Of a stretch of 64,000 nucleotides of DNA, positions 26,201 to 35,791 are shown in pieces. Positions within the stretch are counted from its first letter, which is position 1. Each line of letters opens with the position of its first letter. The notes under the pieces were generated by a model, which saw only the letters and a program-made list of their open reading frames with translations, had not been told where the DNA came from and did not search any database. The translations under genes and the position numbers were made by a program. Origin of the DNA: Deltaproteobacteria bacterium (lineage in GTDB: Bacteria; Myxococcota_A; Polyangia; Polyangiales; JADJMO01); NCBI GenBank assembly GCA_016182965.1, contig JACPFM010000040.1, forward strand, positions 43,833-107,832, given 5' to 3'.

Positions 26201-26844
26201 ATCGAGCCACGAATCACCGCGAGCGCATCGTCGGGGAACGTCGAGGGGTCCAGCGGAGCGCCGTCGTTGGCGCGTTGCGGCGCAGAGCCGCCGTCGAAGA
26301 GCCAGTGATTGGCCGCGGCGAAGTCGGTCGGCGCCTTTGCCAGCGGCGTGGGCGAGACAGAGGTGGCTGCGCCAACGGTGCTTGCTTGCACGGCCGCCCC
26401 GGCTGGCAGGCACTCCGTGCTGCACTCCCACACTTCATCGTAGTCGTTCCACGAGCAGCTTGCGACGCAGGGACGCAACCGGACCTCGTGCCGCGCGCAC
26501 GCGGCATAGCCGGCGAACGTCGCGTTTGCGATCGCGCAAAGACCGTAGGGAGCGGACACGGAGCCACACACGATGGACGGCGTGGCAGCGCCGTCGATGT
26601 ACGCCTCGACGTACTGGGCGCCTGCGAAGTTGCGCGAGAAATCCCAGGAGATCGTGAACGAACTGTCGGTCGCGGCGCTTTGCCAGGCCACGTCGGAGCT
26701 GACGGCGGCCGCCGATTGCCCGGCCTGCGGGTCCGGGGGCGCTCCCCGATCACTCGCACCGCAGGCCAACGGACACACAGCAACGACCACGAGGAGCGTC
26801 AGACGGACGACGTCGGCCCATCGGTAGGAACGCAGCTCACGCAT
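20263..26844 (-). CDS. Very large RHS-repeat lipoprotein with NHL-like region and variable C-terminal tip
   Basis: This 2193-residue protein is exported: the signal peptide ends in a lipobox (PLAC, Cys28). Residues about 30-650 are secreted-type beta domains. A region near 735-1050 repeats NHL/beta-propeller phrases (GLAVDGAGRLYF, IAISPDGTVFV). YD/RHS repeats follow, ending in the RHS core (GAREYDPARGRWLTKEP ... NDPVNRLDPTGLY), where the DPxGL motif marks the self-cleavage point of RHS shells. The last 146 residues are the tip, Gly-rich (SFGHWSGGFGFSDDDG), with no known toxin motif. The tip DNA is near 55% GC. A surface or delivered effector is likely; the tip's activity is unknown. Confidence 0.9.
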   Translation of the reverse strand: MRELRSYRWADVVRLTLLVVVAVCPLACGASDRGAPPDPQAGQSAAAVSSDVAWQSAATDSSFTISWDFSRNFAGAQYVEAYIDGAATPSIVCGSVSAPYGLCAIANATFAGYAACARHEVRLRPCVASCSWNDYDEVWECSTECLPAGAAVQASTVGAATSVSPTPLAKAPTDFAAANHWLFDGGSAPQRANDGAPLDPSTFPDDALAVIRGSIKTRDGDPVVCGRLSIVDHPEYGSATTWWDGSFALAVKGTGPVLVDVQGPAGTSYLPIQRRVVPRVHDYTWMDDARLTPITGSATLINSSNRFVLGPDVTPPGETGPRRLAAFFPAGTQATVDGMSPIDTFSVRAIEYTVGAGGPAAMPGLLPPSSGYTFAAAFALDGHERKTVRFSGPVVLYVDNWAGVGVDVQVPNGKYDEKLGVWVPELPEHNGRVIAITGVDSSGQATVSGGVTLLPGEATELARYWTGSADAGTGHTLWRFEVEHFSSFDWNFAIRAIAGALPPGLISFFSGDTTKPSCRAGSIIECENQTLGEVLPIAGTPFSLRYSSARQPGRWREFVASVEKPSSPLPKRVEGTATIAGRLLTGVVSEAVISDPVKGPRTYYQFRFRWDGRDSFARVLNGRQRAHVKVGFVYDGSYFSVTKFGDPAAMSPDPAISFIADSTRKEATLYRELDAWVDTWVDSIQGLGGWSLSPVHYYDVESQTLYRGDGGVVHTEVKDASIFTVAGGASGTLTTGALARSVALPYELEALAMAPDRSLYVATFYDGIWKITPDATNPSDGFENARIHQVLANDARGLAVDGAGRLYFTPISEYRLYRYDSASGLVQIAGSPDGTKGIGGDGPAMGSEVSTPRDITVLPDGTIYFVDDAAGGDDRIRRIAPGPKPLVRTVAGGGSATDSGSKATELKLTNVGGVAARANGDLFIATQNQIWRVGPDGYANKTFGSDPPVSFRRIAISPDGTVFVSTMASDCRVYRLEGDKLLRVVAGVGGTLTCPPTEILDGGRAADAKLHDPTAIAIDSRGDLFVVNLGDSAANPTHRVLRVSHGMSSLLVGSERFVASGDASEVYVFDTKGVIQRTVDAFTGRAKLTFNHDPVDRTKLTSIVDAGDNTLTINRVSASSIELRSQDNLVSKLTLTGDYLTRFDEPEVGRSSSFTYSPNGLLWEYRDPIANATSGPGYQFAYDSNGRLSHDYHAMASGTPQTLVRTTDPLGWRVDVSSGAGQQISYDLRTDGSGNLVRTRTLGTGMWAEVTRTEEDFAGRSRATTYASNATMTTKLSSDPRFGHVASYASQLDFKPSPSSPIVSTTIARSVSPSNASAPGTASNLTETVSWLEGSSARSMTTTTEKIGTSGTRVTTARPSGATTAVEYDLKDRLVRVVAAGHHELWLGYDARGRITAIQQGVCPSLTTPDHPAADCSSAPPPVPAGCRRVSFGYDATTGYLACAFDPLGLLGRITTDKVGRPRTVTTPYGSSERTVTLTHVADGTTMVVVPVQATGGTTSALHTFTLDRSSGKLAYNAPTVGSEPTSISAALGADLELRELTRSEPWAKDTWTFSPVMRPQTRSFGSSDGGTGSFMDYMTWGPDGLPGIQGRLRGGSWQAYSWHQFDGVVPTQTEAHLTPSSGATIDPTVSRTFDGRLRLDTQSVYVAGNTSTVSYGYDLDGLLKTATVAGQTLTVDRLLTGGIPRPDGAPTAVSVAGTRENLSWSLFGELAGARDASSVSEWGLEATRSGTRYLGFTYERDARGRITRLTEYVAAVPGLAERTQTTSYTYRHDGALEGVIVNAGLNEGPGSVVATRNYSYDINGNRDVPVGGGTGNTYDAQDRLVSDPANTFVHDRDGRLVRNWWNDFSHTYDADGQLIGWRTLDWSTWVERTVTYRYDALGRRVLREESGVSGSIAYVYEDGGLLPIAEYRGGTLVSRFVFASRPNVPDLVLQGGKVYRIFADHLGSPRVVVDTATGAVVQRTDYNEWGVVVGEYVAPGFAPVPFGFAGGLYDRTTKYVHFGAREYDPARGRWLTKEPMGFAGGATNFYAYAGNDPVNRLDPTGLYSVYAWGAASKHVGPEALGLEGELVGLAGYDSVNGAFAGGIAAAGVVGGLKGVGEAALYAGYEGLYERDVRGDGKWHLETAKIRLLESTVEVGPIGLVFGRFDLPRAFGGKVGHETGTYFGISFGHWSGGFGFSDDDGFSEYIACK

Positions 26845-26981
26845 GCCGCGACTCTCTGCTCGACGCGATCGATGATCAACCCGATTCCGTGAGCTGCAGC
26901 GCGAAGCATGTCATTGGTCATTACGAACGGCGAACCGGCCGAGAGCGATCATTCGGTTCGCGACGCGGCACGCGGAGCGCG

Positions 26982-26987
26982 TATAAT
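26982..26987 (+). promoter_or_regulatory. Perfect -10 box before the Kelch lipoprotein gene
   Basis: TATAAT at 26982-26987 is rare in DNA this GC-rich. The -35 is poor (no good TTGACA match 16-18 bases upstream). Transcription would start near 26994, only about three bases before the ATG, so translation may be leaderless; AGGA at 26992-26995 is too close to serve that ATG. Confidence 0.5.
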
Positions 26988-26996
26988 CTCCAGGAA

Positions 26997-29393
26997 ATGT
27001 CGCGTGGAATGCTGGTCACGATTGGTCTCGCCATGGCGTGCTCGGCTCCCGAGCCGGCCCCAGGTGCGTCACCATTCGTCGGAGGTGCCGACGCTCCCGA
27101 TCTCGCTCGGGCACGAGCCTTGCTGGCAGCGCATGGGCTACCGGCGGCTTCCGGCGAGTCGACCATGGCTGCGGGCTCGCGCAGCTCCCGGCTCGGCGAC
27201 CGAGGCCCTGCAATCACGATCGGCGCGTCGGCCGCGGACGGGTTCGGCCTGCGCGAGCCGACCGGCGTTGCGGTCGAGGTTCGTCTCGAGTCGGCGACGC
27301 GGGCGCGCCCAATCGCCGTCGACGGCTGGCTCGTGTTCGCCGACGCGCTGGATGGTCGCCCGGCGTTCGTCCGGGAGACTGGCGACGGTGTCGAGGACTT
27401 CGTCGTGTCGTCGGCGTCGAGCCTCCGATATCGAGTCTCGCTCGGCGACCGTGTCGCCGGGCTACGGCTCGCCTCCGAGACGCTGGAGCTGCTCGACGCG
27501 GAGGGCGTGCCGCGTCTGCGGATGAACCCTCCGTACGTCATCGATGCGCAAGGGCGCCGCCACGCGGCCTCGCTGGATCTCGTGGGCTGCGCCGTCGATC
27601 GCAGCGCCGCGCTGCCGTTCGGTCGCCCGCCGGTGCCTCCGGGCGCGCACGATTGTCGGCTCGTGGTGCAGTGGGAGGCCGCGCTAGCCAAGCCGGTGCT
27701 CGTCGATCCGTCGTGGTCGACGACCGCGTCGATGTCCGTTCGACGCTCTGGGCATGGCGCCGCTGCGCTCGGGGACGACCGTGTGTTGGTAGCAGGCGGC
27801 AATGACGGACCGCTCATCCATTCCTCGGCAGAGGTCTTCGATGGAACGAGCCTCACCTGGGCCAGCGCGGGGTCCATGAGCGGACCTCGCACTGGCGCCG
27901 GGACCATCAAGCTGGCTGGGGGGCGGGTCCTGGTGGCCGGCGGGTTCGGCGCGACGGGCTGGCCGCAGCGGACCGCAGAGGTCTTCGAGGTCGCCACGGG
28001 CTGGCGCGCCGTCGCGTCGATGAACGAGTCGCGGCGCGACTTCGCGATCGCAAACGTCGGATCGCGGGTCCTGGCCGTCGGCCACGGCCATTCAGCCGAG
28101 CTGTTCGACATCGCGACCGAGACCTGGAGCTTCACGGCCAAGCCGCTCCGCCACCGCGCCTTCGGGCAAGCCCACGCCGTCGGCCCGGACACGGCCTTGA
28201 TCTACGGTGGGAGCACGAGCGGCGACACGTCCACCGCAGAGCTGTGGACCGCGGGAACGTGGACGGACGCGGGCTCGACCACCGTACCCGGCGGCGCATC
28301 GCTCACGCTCCCGGGAAACCGCGTGCTCGTCGTCGGAGGGCAAGGACTGAGCACCATGGTGGAGATGTGGTCGCTCGGCGGCGGGTGGAAGAAGATGAAG
28401 GCCCTGCCCCTGGCGATCAGGTGTCCGACCCTGGCACTGCTTCCCGGCGGAGCGGTGTTGGAGGTGGGTGGACAAGGTCCCGCGTACCTCTCGAATGCGA
28501 ACGTCTTCGATCCGGTCGCGGAGACGTGGACCGCCGCTGGCCACCTGAGCCAGCGTCGCGGCTCCGCGGTCGCAGCCACTACCAGCAAGGGCGCGCTCAT
28601 CATCGGGGGCGAGTCCTGGGTCGACGATGCGCAGCGCGCGCTGAGCACCGCCGAGCTGTTCGGGCCCTTCGCGCCCCTCGGCGCCGCCTGCACCGCCGGC
28701 TGGGAGTGCGCGTCCGGCACGTGCGCCGACGGCGTGTGCTGCGACTCCGCGTGCGACGGTCCGTGCGAGTCCTGCACGCTCGAGGCCTCGCGGGGGACCT
28801 GTCGACCGATCGCCGGATCGGCGGTGCACGGCGCGTGCAAGGCCATTGGCGCGCTGCCCTGCGGATCGGCGGCGTGCGACGGCATGGACGGCAAGGCCTG
28901 TCGAAAGCACCCTGGCACCGACACGATATGTCGCGCGCCCGAGTGTCGGGACGGGGTCGCCTGGGCAGCCGGCCGTTGCGACGGCGCGGGCGCGTGCGCG
29001 TCGCCCGCCGCCACGCCGTGCGCTCCGTATCGCTGCGCCGGCGACACGTGCGGCACGTCCTGCACGGAGGATCGGGACTGCGTCGAGGGCTGGGGGTGCG
29101 ATCCGGCGACGCGCCGTTGCCGGCTTTCGCCGCCGGAGCCGACCGATGCCGGCATCTCCGACGCAGCACTCCCCGACGCTGCGGTCGTCGATGCAAGCGA
29201 CGACGGCGGCACGATCCGATACGAATGCGGCTGTCGTGCGACCGGGGTGGGGGCGCGGCCGGGGGTCACGTGGTCGCTCGTCGCCGTGACGCTCGCGACG
29301 ATGGCTCGCCGTCGGCGAAGAGCGCCTCGAGGATCCCGGATCGCGGGGCTTCAGGCTCGGAAATCGTCCTGTTCAGGGCGTGCCGATCGGTGA
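26997..29393 (+). CDS. Kelch-repeat, Cys-rich surface lipoprotein with MYXO-CTERM-like tail
   Basis: A 798-residue exported protein with an N-terminal lipobox (LAMAC, Cys15). Residues about 240-560 contain six Kelch-type blades with recurring VLVAGG and AEVFD phrases. A Cys-rich stretch follows (SGTCADGVCCDSACDGPC ...) of the kind found in many myxobacterial surface proteins. Near the end CGC, a hydrophobic segment (VTWSLVAVTLATMA) and RRRRR resemble a MYXO-CTERM sorting signal, although about 20 residues follow. It is divergent from the RHS gene. A later in-frame ATG at 27009 is a possible start. Binding or adhesion role inferred. Confidence 0.88.
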   Translation: MSRGMLVTIGLAMACSAPEPAPGASPFVGGADAPDLARARALLAAHGLPAASGESTMAAGSRSSRLGDRGPAITIGASAADGFGLREPTGVAVEVRLESATRARPIAVDGWLVFADALDGRPAFVRETGDGVEDFVVSSASSLRYRVSLGDRVAGLRLASETLELLDAEGVPRLRMNPPYVIDAQGRRHAASLDLVGCAVDRSAALPFGRPPVPPGAHDCRLVVQWEAALAKPVLVDPSWSTTASMSVRRSGHGAAALGDDRVLVAGGNDGPLIHSSAEVFDGTSLTWASAGSMSGPRTGAGTIKLAGGRVLVAGGFGATGWPQRTAEVFEVATGWRAVASMNESRRDFAIANVGSRVLAVGHGHSAELFDIATETWSFTAKPLRHRAFGQAHAVGPDTALIYGGSTSGDTSTAELWTAGTWTDAGSTTVPGGASLTLPGNRVLVVGGQGLSTMVEMWSLGGGWKKMKALPLAIRCPTLALLPGGAVLEVGGQGPAYLSNANVFDPVAETWTAAGHLSQRRGSAVAATTSKGALIIGGESWVDDAQRALSTAELFGPFAPLGAACTAGWECASGTCADGVCCDSACDGPCESCTLEASRGTCRPIAGSAVHGACKAIGALPCGSAACDGMDGKACRKHPGTDTICRAPECRDGVAWAAGRCDGAGACASPAATPCAPYRCAGDTCGTSCTEDRDCVEGWGCDPATRRCRLSPPEPTDAGISDAALPDAAVVDASDDGGTIRYECGCRATGVGARPGVTWSLVAVTLATMARRRRRAPRGSRIAGLQARKSSCSGRADR

Positions 29394-29413
29394 CGGGCCG
29401 CCAGATGCGAAGT

Positions 29414-30307
29414 TCAGCCGTCGTCGAACACGTCGGCGAGCCGCGTCGCGACCGCCGCGCGGCGGATCCACGCGTCGAGGCGACTGCGATCGGTGCAGCT
29501 GCGCACGCGCTCGGCCACCGCGGCGTCGACCTCGATGCCGCGTGCGGACAGGATCTCGAGCAGCGCCTCGGCCATGCCCTCCGCGTGCCCCTCGGCGCGC
29601 CCCTCGGCGACGTACCGCTTGGCGAACTCGCTCTGGTATTCGTAGCGGCCCTGCTTCATGAGCTCCTCCAGCGCGGCCCGCGCGGCGCCACCCAGCGCGG
29701 CGAGGACCAGATCAGTGTAGACACGGCGGCGATCGTCGTCGAGCGAGCCGCTGCGCGCGATCGCATCCAGCGCAGGCACGACGATCTGAAGGGCCTCGTC
29801 GTCTTCGCCATGCGCGACGGCGGAGAGCACCGCGAGCTCCACGTTCCCACCACGAGCGGGCGATGCAGCATCGGCTTCGGTGATCCGCGGCACGACCGAG
29901 CGATCGACGACGAACGGACGAAGGACGAATCCCGGCGGACCGATCGCGATGGCGCGCTCGCACCAGCGCGCGATATTGTCGTCGAGCGCGACGATCACGA
30001 GCACGCACGGGCAGCGGAGCTCTCTGCGGAGCAGCGCCAGATAGCACGGCCACGCGTACGTCTTGTCCTCGTCGGGCCCGAGCTGGACCTCGACGACGAT
30101 GCCCAGCGCCGGCCGATCCGCCTGCACGAGAACGACGGCGTCGGCCCCGAGCTCGACGGGACGCACCTGACGCATGGTCTCCGACGCGAGCGCCGCACGC
30201 GCGCCTTCGGGCACCTCGACGCCGAACGCGTCGCGAAGCAGCTCCATCGCCAACGCAGGACGGCTGCGAAACAGCAAGACGAGCGCTTCATGCGTCGGCG
30301 AAGGCAT
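29414..30307 (-). CDS. PD-(D/E)XK nuclease-superfamily protein (Rpn/DUF4351-like)
   Basis: A 297-residue protein of a family abundant in myxobacteria and cyanobacteria. The nuclease-fold core is visible near residues 65-90 (VVLVQADRPALGIVVEVQLGPD), with the E-x-Q variant of the catalytic motif. The C-terminal region carries YVAEGRAEGHAEGMAEALLEIL, as is common in such proteins. Relatives include recombination-promoting nucleases and genes of unknown role often multiplied in a genome. It ends 20 bp from the Kelch gene, tail to tail. Confidence 0.75.
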   Translation of the reverse strand: MPSPTHEALVLLFRSRPALAMELLRDAFGVEVPEGARAALASETMRQVRPVELGADAVVLVQADRPALGIVVEVQLGPDEDKTYAWPCYLALLRRELRCPCVLVIVALDDNIARWCERAIAIGPPGFVLRPFVVDRSVVPRITEADAASPARGGNVELAVLSAVAHGEDDEALQIVVPALDAIARSGSLDDDRRRVYTDLVLAALGGAARAALEELMKQGRYEYQSEFAKRYVAEGRAEGHAEGMAEALLEILSARGIEVDAAVAERVRSCTDRSRLDAWIRRAAVATRLADVFDDG

Positions 30308-30509
30308 CGCGGCCCGCGGCAGAGCACCTCGCGTGCCCCGACCCGATGCCCGATCTCCCCGACGATCTCGCGAGCGCGCCCCGGCGGATCCGGTGGACCG
30401 CCGGCGGACCGCCGGCGGCTCGTCTGCGCGCGAGCTCGCGCCGTGACCGGCCTTCGCGACGCGTGGAGTCGCACGTCCTCGCTCGCTTGTTGCAGCGACT
30501 CGCAGCCGC

Positions 30510-31988
30510 GTGCTCTACGTCTACCTCGTCTACGGCCTGGCGTTCATCGGCGGTGGGCTCGTGCTGGGCCTGCAGACACGCATGCCCACTCGCGCCGCGC
30601 GCACGCCCGCGCTCGCCCTCCTCGCGCTGTTCTGCGTCGTGCACGGCGTGGCCGAGTGGCTCGTGATGGCCGGTGTCATCGAGGAGCTCAGGGGAGCGGC
30701 CGCGCGCGGCGGGATCCTGCGGGACGTCGCGCTCGCCGCCGTCGCCGTGTCCTTCGCGCTGCTCAGCCAGTTCGCGGTCGAGCTCGGGGTGGCGTTTCGA
30801 CGTTGGCCTCGGCTACTCCGCGCGGTGCCCGCCGCGTTGCTCGCCGGGACGACCGGACTCGTCGTATCAGCGCCCGATCGTTGGGGCGCCGAGTGGCGAC
30901 TCGGGGCGGAGGCGGTCGTCCGTTACGTGCTCTGCCTGCCGGCCGGCCTCCTAGCCGCCTCCAACCTCCTCTCGGGCTCGCGCGACCCGCAGGCCGCACC
31001 GCACGGCCGAAGACGAAGGGATCTCCGGTGGGCGGCCGCGGCCCTCGCCGGGTACGCCTTCTTCGCGGGCGCGCTCACGCCGCGCGCGCCGTTCCCACCC
31101 GCCTCGATCCTGAACGCCGAGGGCTTCCGGGCGGTGGTCTCGATCCCCGTGGAGGTGCCTCGCGCGCTGCTGGCGGCTGCGATCGCGTCGCTCCTCTCGG
31201 AGGCGTTCGTCGTCGAGACGCACCGAGAGCAGATCGAGATGGAGCGCCTTCGCGAGGAGTTCATCTCGGTCGTCGCCCACGATCTCCGCAACCCGATCAC
31301 CGTGATCCTCGGCACCGCGAGCCTGCTCGAGCGGCGCGCGGCCGCAGACGATAAAGGCCTGATCGCGCGGCTGCGGAGGAGCGCCCTAACGCTCGATCGG
31401 ATGATCGCCGATCTGCTCGACGCCTCGCGCATCGAGGCGAGCCGCCTCGCGCTCCGGCGCCAGCTCGTCGACCTCGGCGCGCTGGTGCGCGAGGTCGTCG
31501 AGCGATCGAGCGCCACGCTCGGCGGACGTCGCGTGCAGATCGCGGCGCCCGGCGGTGCGCTCGAGGTCGACGCCGATCCGATGCGCCTCGAACAGATCCT
31601 CGTGAACTTGTTGACCAACGCGGCCAAGTACTCCGACGAGGGAACCGACCTTCGGCTCACGATCGAGAAGCGGGCCGACGAGGTGCGCGTCGGCGTCACC
31701 AACCGCGGGCCCGGCATCTCCGCCGAGGACTTGCCGCGCCTGTTCACGCGATTCTTCCGCACGCCCGCCGCTGCGAGAGGGCAGCGACAGGGGCTCGGCC
31801 TCGGCCTGTACATCGCGCGCGGGTTGGTGGAGGCGCACGGAGGACGCCTCTGGGCAGAGTCGAGCGAGCGCCTCCGCGAGACCACGTTCCGCTTCGCGCT
31901 GCCCCTCTCGACGAGCCGCGCGCCCGAGGCGGCCTTTCGACGGGGCGCCCGCGCCATCGTCCGCGACTCCCGCCCGAGCGGAGCGTAG
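30510..31988 (+). CDS. Orphan membrane sensor histidine kinase
   Basis: A 492-residue kinase. About 210 N-terminal residues form six or seven helices, a possible membrane ligand sensor. The dimerisation domain holds the phospho-acceptor H257 (VVAHDLRNP). The ATPase domain has an N box (ILVNLLTNAAKYSDEG), a G1 box with the common NRGPGI variant, and a G2 box (GLGLGLYIARGLVEAHGG). The start is a GTG without a good ribosome site. No response regulator lies nearby. Confidence 0.92.
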   Translation: MLYVYLVYGLAFIGGGLVLGLQTRMPTRAARTPALALLALFCVVHGVAEWLVMAGVIEELRGAAARGGILRDVALAAVAVSFALLSQFAVELGVAFRRWPRLLRAVPAALLAGTTGLVVSAPDRWGAEWRLGAEAVVRYVLCLPAGLLAASNLLSGSRDPQAAPHGRRRRDLRWAAAALAGYAFFAGALTPRAPFPPASILNAEGFRAVVSIPVEVPRALLAAAIASLLSEAFVVETHREQIEMERLREEFISVVAHDLRNPITVILGTASLLERRAAADDKGLIARLRRSALTLDRMIADLLDASRIEASRLALRRQLVDLGALVREVVERSSATLGGRRVQIAAPGGALEVDADPMRLEQILVNLLTNAAKYSDEGTDLRLTIEKRADEVRVGVTNRGPGISAEDLPRLFTRFFRTPAAARGQRQGLGLGLYIARGLVEAHGGRLWAESSERLRETTFRFALPLSTSRAPEAAFRRGARAIVRDSRPSGA

Positions 31989-32024
31989 GGCGCTCGGTGC
32001 GCCGTGCTGGAGCTCGCGCTCGCT

Positions 32025-32059
32025 TTGACGCGATCTTGCTGACGCGATAACAACATCGC
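32025..32059 (+). promoter_or_regulatory. Promoter and operator of the vapBC pair
   Basis: TTGACG (32025-32030), 17 bases, then TAACAA (32048-32053). Two signals for self-regulation overlap it: a 9-bp direct repeat TGACGCGAT at 32026-32034 and 32040-32048, and an inverted repeat GCGAT-N6-ATCGC at 32044-32059 that touches the ATG. Antitoxins with N-terminal DNA-binding domains bind such sites. Confidence 0.6.
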
Positions 32060-32326
32060 ATGGCGAAGCTGAGACGCACCGGGAGAAGAGAGACCTTCAG
32101 CGTGTCCGTCTCCCCAGAGACGAAGGAGCGGCTTCGCAGGGCGGCCGACCGCGCCTTCGGCGGAAACGTCTCGGCGGTGATCGAGGCCATCGCGCTCGAG
32201 GCCGATCGCCAGGGCGCGCTCGAGTGGTTGCTCGATCGCGCGCCATCCGTGTCCGACGCCGCCTTCGAGGACTTCCTGCGCGAGATGTCTGGCCGCAAGC
32301 GCCGTCGTGCGAAGCGGGCGGCATGA
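32060..32326 (+). CDS. vapB: VapB-type ribbon-helix-helix antitoxin
   Basis: An 88-residue protein. Residues 12-50 fit a ribbon-helix-helix domain (RETFSVSVSPETKERLRRAADRAF, then NVSAVIEAIALEA). The C-terminal half (LEWLLDRAPSVSDAAFEDFLREM) would wrap the toxin. Its stop overlaps the start of the PIN-domain gene (ATGA at 32323-32326). It is expected to neutralise the toxin and, with it, repress its own promoter. Confidence 0.85.
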   Translation: MAKLRRTGRRETFSVSVSPETKERLRRAADRAFGGNVSAVIEAIALEADRQGALEWLLDRAPSVSDAAFEDFLREMSGRKRRRAKRAA

Positions 32327-32715
32327 TCGCCGTGACGCTCGACACCGGCGCCTTGATCGCCATCGAGCGAAGACGCGAGCGCGGCGCGATGCTTCTGCGC
32401 GCAGCGTTCGAACACCGTGCCCGCCTGCTGACGATCACGCCCGTCATCGCGGAGTGGTGGCGCGGCCGCACCGACGTCCGTGATCGGATCAAGACGGCGA
32501 TCACAGTCGTGCCCTTCCCGCTCGTCGCCGCCGAGGCCGCAGGTCTCGCGCTTGCCGGCGTACGGCGCGAGCCGGAGCGCGCGCGGCTCGCCGTCGACGC
32601 GATGGTGATGGGCCTTGCTGCCACCCTCGGCGGCGGCGTCGTCTACACCAGCGACGTCGACGATCTGGAGCGTCTGTCGGCGCACTTCCCGGGCGTGCGA
32701 ATTCTCGCCGTGTGA
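32323..32715 (+). CDS. vapC: VapC-type PIN-domain toxin
   Basis: A 130-residue PIN ribonuclease. The four acidic active-site residues are in place: D7 (LDTGALIA), E44 (VIAEWW), D92 (AVDAMVMG) and D111 (TSDVDDL). VapC toxins cut tRNA or rRNA with Mg2+ when the antitoxin is lost. It is coupled to the antitoxin gene by a 4-bp overlap. Confidence 0.92.
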   Translation: MIAVTLDTGALIAIERRRERGAMLLRAAFEHRARLLTITPVIAEWWRGRTDVRDRIKTAITVVPFPLVAAEAAGLALAGVRREPERARLAVDAMVMGLAATLGGGVVYTSDVDDLERLSAHFPGVRILAV

Positions 32716-32845
32716 TCAGGTCGACTCACTGGACGATCGCGACACCTCCACCGCGATCGCTCGCCGGCCGCCTCGATGGCCTCACGTACGGGGCGGGTTC
32801 CGGCCACGCGTGCTCGACGATCGCCGCGTCTGCTACGCTCTGCCC

Positions 32846-33709
32846 ATGTCCAACGCGCGCCCGTCGACGCCCGGCTGGCAGCTCGACCCGGCCGATCCGC
32901 GCGCGCCATCGCGCGAGGTGTGGGCGGCGCTGTCGCCCGAGGCGCGCGCCGCCGTCGTCGACGCGTTGCCCTCCGAGCTCGATCCCGGGCTCGGCGTCGC
33001 GCCGCCCGAAGGCGACGAGCACTTCGAAGCGTCGGTACGGCCGCTGGGAGCGCTCCGTCGGTGGTTCGACAAGCTCGGACGCCGCGTCTACGTCGGCACG
33101 AACCTCCCCGTCTTCTACCCGGCCGAGCGCGTCTTCGCGCCCGACCTGATCGCGGTCGTCGACGTCGAGCCCGGCCCTCGCAGGCGCTGGGTCGTCGAGT
33201 CGGAGGGCAAGGGGCTCGATCTTGCGCTCGAGGTGCACGTCTCGGGAGAGTGGCGCAAGGACTTCGTCGACAACGTGGAGCGCTACGCGCTGCTCGGCAT
33301 CCGCGAGTACTTCGCGTTCAACGTCACGAGCGGCGTGCTCGTGGGCTACCGACTGGAAGAGGCCTCGCAGCGCTACGCGCCGCTCGCCGCCGGGCCCGAC
33401 GGTCTGCGCTCGGAGGTGCTCGGGCTCGACCTGCTCGCCGTCGGCGGCCGCATCCGGTTCTTCCACGCGGGCGCCCGCGTGCCGGAGCTCGACGAGCTGA
33501 TCGAGCGTCTCGAGTCGGCGATGACGGAGGTGCTCGCGCGCGTCCGCGAGCTCGAGGCGCGCCTCGAAGAGGAGCAAGCGGCCAAGGAGCAGGAGCGAGC
33601 GGCCAAGGAGCAGGAGCGAGCGGCCAAAGAGCAGGAGCGCGCGGCCAGGGAGGCTGCCGAGGCGGAGGTCCTGCGGCTGCGCGCCGAGCTCGCGAAGCTG
33701 AAGGGCTGA
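32846..33709 (+). CDS. Uma2-family (DUF820) endonuclease-like protein with coiled-coil tail
   Basis: A 287-residue protein. The PD-(D/E)XK fold of Uma2 proteins is seen in VFAPDLIAVVDV and LALEVHVSGEWRKDFVDNVERYALLGIREYF. The tail (residues about 210-285) is a coiled coil with three exact AKEQERA heptads, encoded by a 21-bp tandem repeat near 33590-33650. The role of the family is not established. A 130-bp gap without visible signals separates it from vapC. Confidence 0.85.
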   Translation: MSNARPSTPGWQLDPADPRAPSREVWAALSPEARAAVVDALPSELDPGLGVAPPEGDEHFEASVRPLGALRRWFDKLGRRVYVGTNLPVFYPAERVFAPDLIAVVDVEPGPRRRWVVESEGKGLDLALEVHVSGEWRKDFVDNVERYALLGIREYFAFNVTSGVLVGYRLEEASQRYAPLAAGPDGLRSEVLGLDLLAVGGRIRFFHAGARVPELDELIERLESAMTEVLARVRELEARLEEEQAAKEQERAAKEQERAAKEQERAAREAAEAEVLRLRAELAKLKG

Positions 33710-33785
33710 CGGCCAAGCCTCGCCGGCGCCGCTATTTCGTCGCCTCCGCCACGCTCCGCGCGCGAAAGAACAGCCCGCAAAAGCC

Positions 33786-33840
33786 ATCAGTCGCCAGCCA
33801 CCTCGCGGCGACTGACGACTGACGACTGACGACTGACGAC
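33786..33840. terminator. Hairpin plus 7-bp repeat array between convergent genes
   Basis: CAGTCGCC (33787-33794) pairs with GGCGACTG (33807-33814), and four TGACGAC heptads follow (33813-33840). The region lies between two genes that end facing each other, so termination in both directions is plausible. The heptad is the same as in the 15041-15096 array. Confidence 0.5.
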
Positions 33841-33842
33841 TC

Positions 33843-35696
<1,854 letters not shown>

Positions 35697-35791
35697 GGGG
35701 AGCCTCCTCTTGTTCTCGAAGGTGCTGCAGCACCCGGGGGCTGGCGGCCCGAAGGTCCGCCGCTCACTGAATCGCCATTCATTCTGGTAGC

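Noticed and set aside
31700-31730. Loss of the G1-box Asp in the histidine kinase
   Set aside because: NxGPGI in place of DxGPGI is a common variant among active kinases.
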